The translations under genes were made by a program, and so were the position numbers. A model generated the notes under the pieces. It searched no databases, had not been told where the DNA came from, and saw nothing but the letters and a program-made list of their open reading frames with translations. DNA of 24,489 nt. Origin: Modicisalibacter sp049808615 (GTDB lineage: Bacteria; Pseudomonadota; Gammaproteobacteria; Pseudomonadales; Halomonadaceae). The stretch spans positions 1 to 24,489 of the forward strand of contig NZ_JBNCAN010000037.1 of NCBI RefSeq assembly GCF_049808615.1, read 5' to 3'. How positions within the stretch are numbered: position 1 is the first letter of the stretch; each line of letters begins with the position of its first letter. Of the stretch, positions 23,394 through 24,489 are shown piece after piece.

Positions 23394-23467
23394 GCCGGCG
23401 TAGCTCAGTCTGGTAGAGCAACGCACTCGTAATGCGTAGGTCGGTGGTTCGAGTCCACTCGCCGGCA
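23394..23467 (+). tRNA. tRNA-Thr (anticodon CGT), CCA not encoded
   Basis: A 74-base cloverleaf: acceptor GCCGGCG pairs with CGCCGGC, discriminator A, and anticodon loop CTCGTAA gives CGT. T arm GGTGG-TTCGAGT-CCACT. The next three bases are TCA, not CCA, unlike the three tRNAs at 18.7-18.9 kb, so the tail must be added by CCA-adding enzyme. It stands alone. Confidence 0.95.
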
Positions 23468-23518
23468 TCATATGATCCATTGAAAATAATTACTTACGGA
23501 TAGTGTTTGAAAGCGATC

Positions 23519-23910
23519 TCAGGTCATGGAAAGGCTGGGTAGTAAATAGGCAGCGTGTGGTGAATTTATTTTTTGCTGTTGGAGAGCCGTTGCTAAACCG
23601 GTTTTGACAAGGCATTTGCCATCGCTGAACAGAACCACCCTAGGCCTGCGTTTTTTAAATTCGCCCAAAATCCCTACCTCTGGCGTGAGTGAGCGTCGGC
23701 TCAGAAACGTCAAATTCAGCTTTCTGGTCGTTAGAGTCAACAGGGCCCATGCCTGGAGGCATCCCCAACTCAATCCCTGCTGCATCTGCGATCGCGCCGG
23801 CCCACTTGGCCGCGGCGTGGCTTATGAGTTGACTTGCCTTGTCGCAGTCAATGAATCAGCTCTTTTCTCAGCTCACCGACGGGCAGTGCACAGATGGCGT
23901 CATAGATCAT
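23519..23910 (-). pseudogene. frameshifted gene of unknown function, probable mobile-element remnant
   Basis: Three minus-strand frames join into one coherent product of about 128 residues if two indels are undone. Frame 1 starts with ATG at 23910 (MIYDAICALPVGELRKELIH) and stops where one extra T would restore reading into frame 2 (CDKASQLISHAAAKWAG, then AEFDVSEPTLT). Frame 2 meets a tandem TCAC-TCAC near 23688-23695; removing one 4-base copy leads into frame 3 (PEVGILGEFKKRRP through LLPSLSMT, stop at 23519). Its start overlaps the previous stop by ATGA, as in phage-like operons. I do not recognise the family. Confidence 0.5.
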
Positions 23911-24014
23911 TTCGCGACGAACGTGTCTTTGTCGGCAGCCAGGACGGTTTCGTCTACGCGGCGCTGGTGGCGGAATTTGAATGTCGATAGTTCAATTGTC
24001 GGTAGATTCTTGGA
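23907..24014 (-). pseudogene. 3' fragment of an unrecognised gene upstream of the broken frame
   Basis: A 35-codon open stretch (ending TVLAADKDTFVAK) stops with TGA that overlaps the ATG at 23910. It is cut at its 5' side by an in-frame TAG at 24015-24017. The ATGA overlap suggests it and the broken gene were once neighbours in one operon. A competing frame also runs open here, so this is weak. Confidence 0.3.
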
Positions 24015-24091
24015 CTATGCTGTACAGATAACTGTAGTCCGGTTATCCAAAAAGCCAATAATATAAAGTGTAGGGCATGGAGTTAAATGTC

Positions 24092-24376
24092 ATGAAAACC
24101 GACGATGCTCGAGATGCACTAAAACAGCTAGCCGAGTTATTGAGCGAGGATCAAGCGCAAACTCCGTCGCAGCGCCGTTATCCTGATCAGGCATTACCCT
24201 TGCTGCACGATGAAAGCGTGCAAAAAGCGCTAGTCAAGTATCTGAACGACGGCAAGCAAGTTCATGCCATCTTGCCGTTTGGCTATAACCCGTACACACA
24301 AATCAATCATACGTTATTCATTTTTGGCGAAAATCAAACGACTCACTGGGAGCAAGGAGTGCTGGCCATCACCTGA
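24092..24376 (+). CDS. hypothetical protein
   Basis: The 94-residue cytosolic-looking protein (MKTDDARDALKQLAE at its start) has an N-terminal helix, then a mixed region with HAILPFGYNPYTQINHTLFIF and no known domain. The ATG at 24092 follows GGAG at nine bases, better than the ATG at 24077. It is isolated at the end of the decayed stretch. The AT-rich TAATATAAAG at 24059-24068 could hold a -10, but no -35 was found. Not recognised. Confidence 0.45.
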   Translation: MKTDDARDALKQLAELLSEDQAQTPSQRRYPDQALPLLHDESVQKALVKYLNDGKQVHAILPFGYNPYTQINHTLFIFGENQTTHWEQGVLAIT

Positions 24377-24488
24377 ATCCGTGAGACCGGCCCCCAGGAA
24401 TGCTTCTAACCTACTGAACTGCATGGCAATATAGCGAATATCGCCATTCACCCAGACAGTGCCATGCCCAACGTCAAGTTCCGCGCCA
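24314..24488 (-). CDS. possible partial coding region running off the window edge
   Basis: A minus-strand frame is open from the window edge to TAA at 24314-24316 (about 57 codons), containing GTVWVNGDIRYIAMQFSRLEAF, which reads like protein. It overlaps the 3' end of the plus-strand hypothetical gene by 63 bases, which argues against both being real in full. Sequence beyond the edge is needed to judge. Confidence 0.2.
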   Translation of the reverse strand, partial: GAELDVGHGTVWVNGDIRYIAMQFSRLEAFLGAGLTDSGDGQHSLLPVSRLIFAKNE

Positions 24489-24489
24489 G

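Larger units (their letters stand above)
23468..24091. other. AT-richer gene-poor stretch with decayed minus-strand coding remnants
   Basis: The 624 bases from the tRNA-Thr end to the orphan gene hold no intact gene I trust. Base composition is visibly lower in GC than the window. It contains two broken minus-strand frames (described separately). No inverted-repeat ends or transposase was seen, and no copy of the tRNA 3' end appears inside the window to mark an attachment site. Confidence 0.55.

Noticed and set aside
23604..23990. Plus-strand 128-codon frame in the decayed stretch
   Set aside because: Arg- and His-rich product typical of an antisense shadow; the minus strand gives better protein-like sequence over the same bases.
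24018..24036. CTGTACAG palindrome resembling a LexA site
   Set aside because: The spacing does not fit CTGT-N8-ACAG, and the neighbouring gene is unidentified.

Overview
The window looks like chromosomal DNA of a moderately GC-rich gammaproteobacterium, most likely Halomonadaceae (Halomonas or a relative). This is inferred from the mix of Pseudomonas-like and enteric-like genes (PanZ, YjaG, YggX, NlpE-type lipoprotein, HisBHAF with a separate HisC), the acidic proteins and the codon use. No 16S gene is present to settle it.

Layout. (1) 1-166: a hairpin-rich non-coding stretch ending in a strong stem. (2) 167-1222: hisC on the minus strand, with an AEC-family permease divergent from it. (3) 2323-4845: tyrosine/homogentisate catabolism, hmgA and a fumarylacetoacetase-family gene, followed by a maiA gene that is only a 44-codon stub. 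(4) 4949-9091: an NlpE-type lipoprotein, radA, then a selD-mnmH pair for tRNA 2-selenouridine. (5) 9088-10787: a class I glutamine-amidotransferase-like protein lacking its catalytic Cys and His, an alkyltransferase-like DNA repair protein and yjaG. (6) 10804-14198: a minus-strand hisB-hisH-hisA-hisF operon whose last gene, overlapping hisF by ATGA, encodes an outer-membrane barrel-like protein. (7) 14366-18572: panZ-like GNAT gene, an AsmA-family gene, a strong terminator, mutY and yggX. (8) 18617-18975: a tRNA-Phe/Gln/Thr cluster with a promoter and terminators. (9) 19115-19640: a universal stress protein behind a well-placed Anr/FNR box. (10) 19889-22991: an NCS2-like transporter, a zinc alcohol dehydrogenase and a maltose-acetyltransferase-like gene. 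(11) 23141-24489: a small hypothetical gene, tRNA-Thr(CGU) without an encoded CCA, then an AT-richer stretch holding decayed minus-strand genes (probably a mobile-element remnant) and an orphan gene.

Most of the window is ordinary core genome. The parts most worth a second look are the catalytically dead amidotransferase, the truncated maiA, the membrane-protein gene fused to the his operon, the Anr-type uspA promoter, the GGA-loop hairpins at the left edge and the decayed island after tRNA-Thr. I found no complete new defence or mobile system and no CRISPR array.
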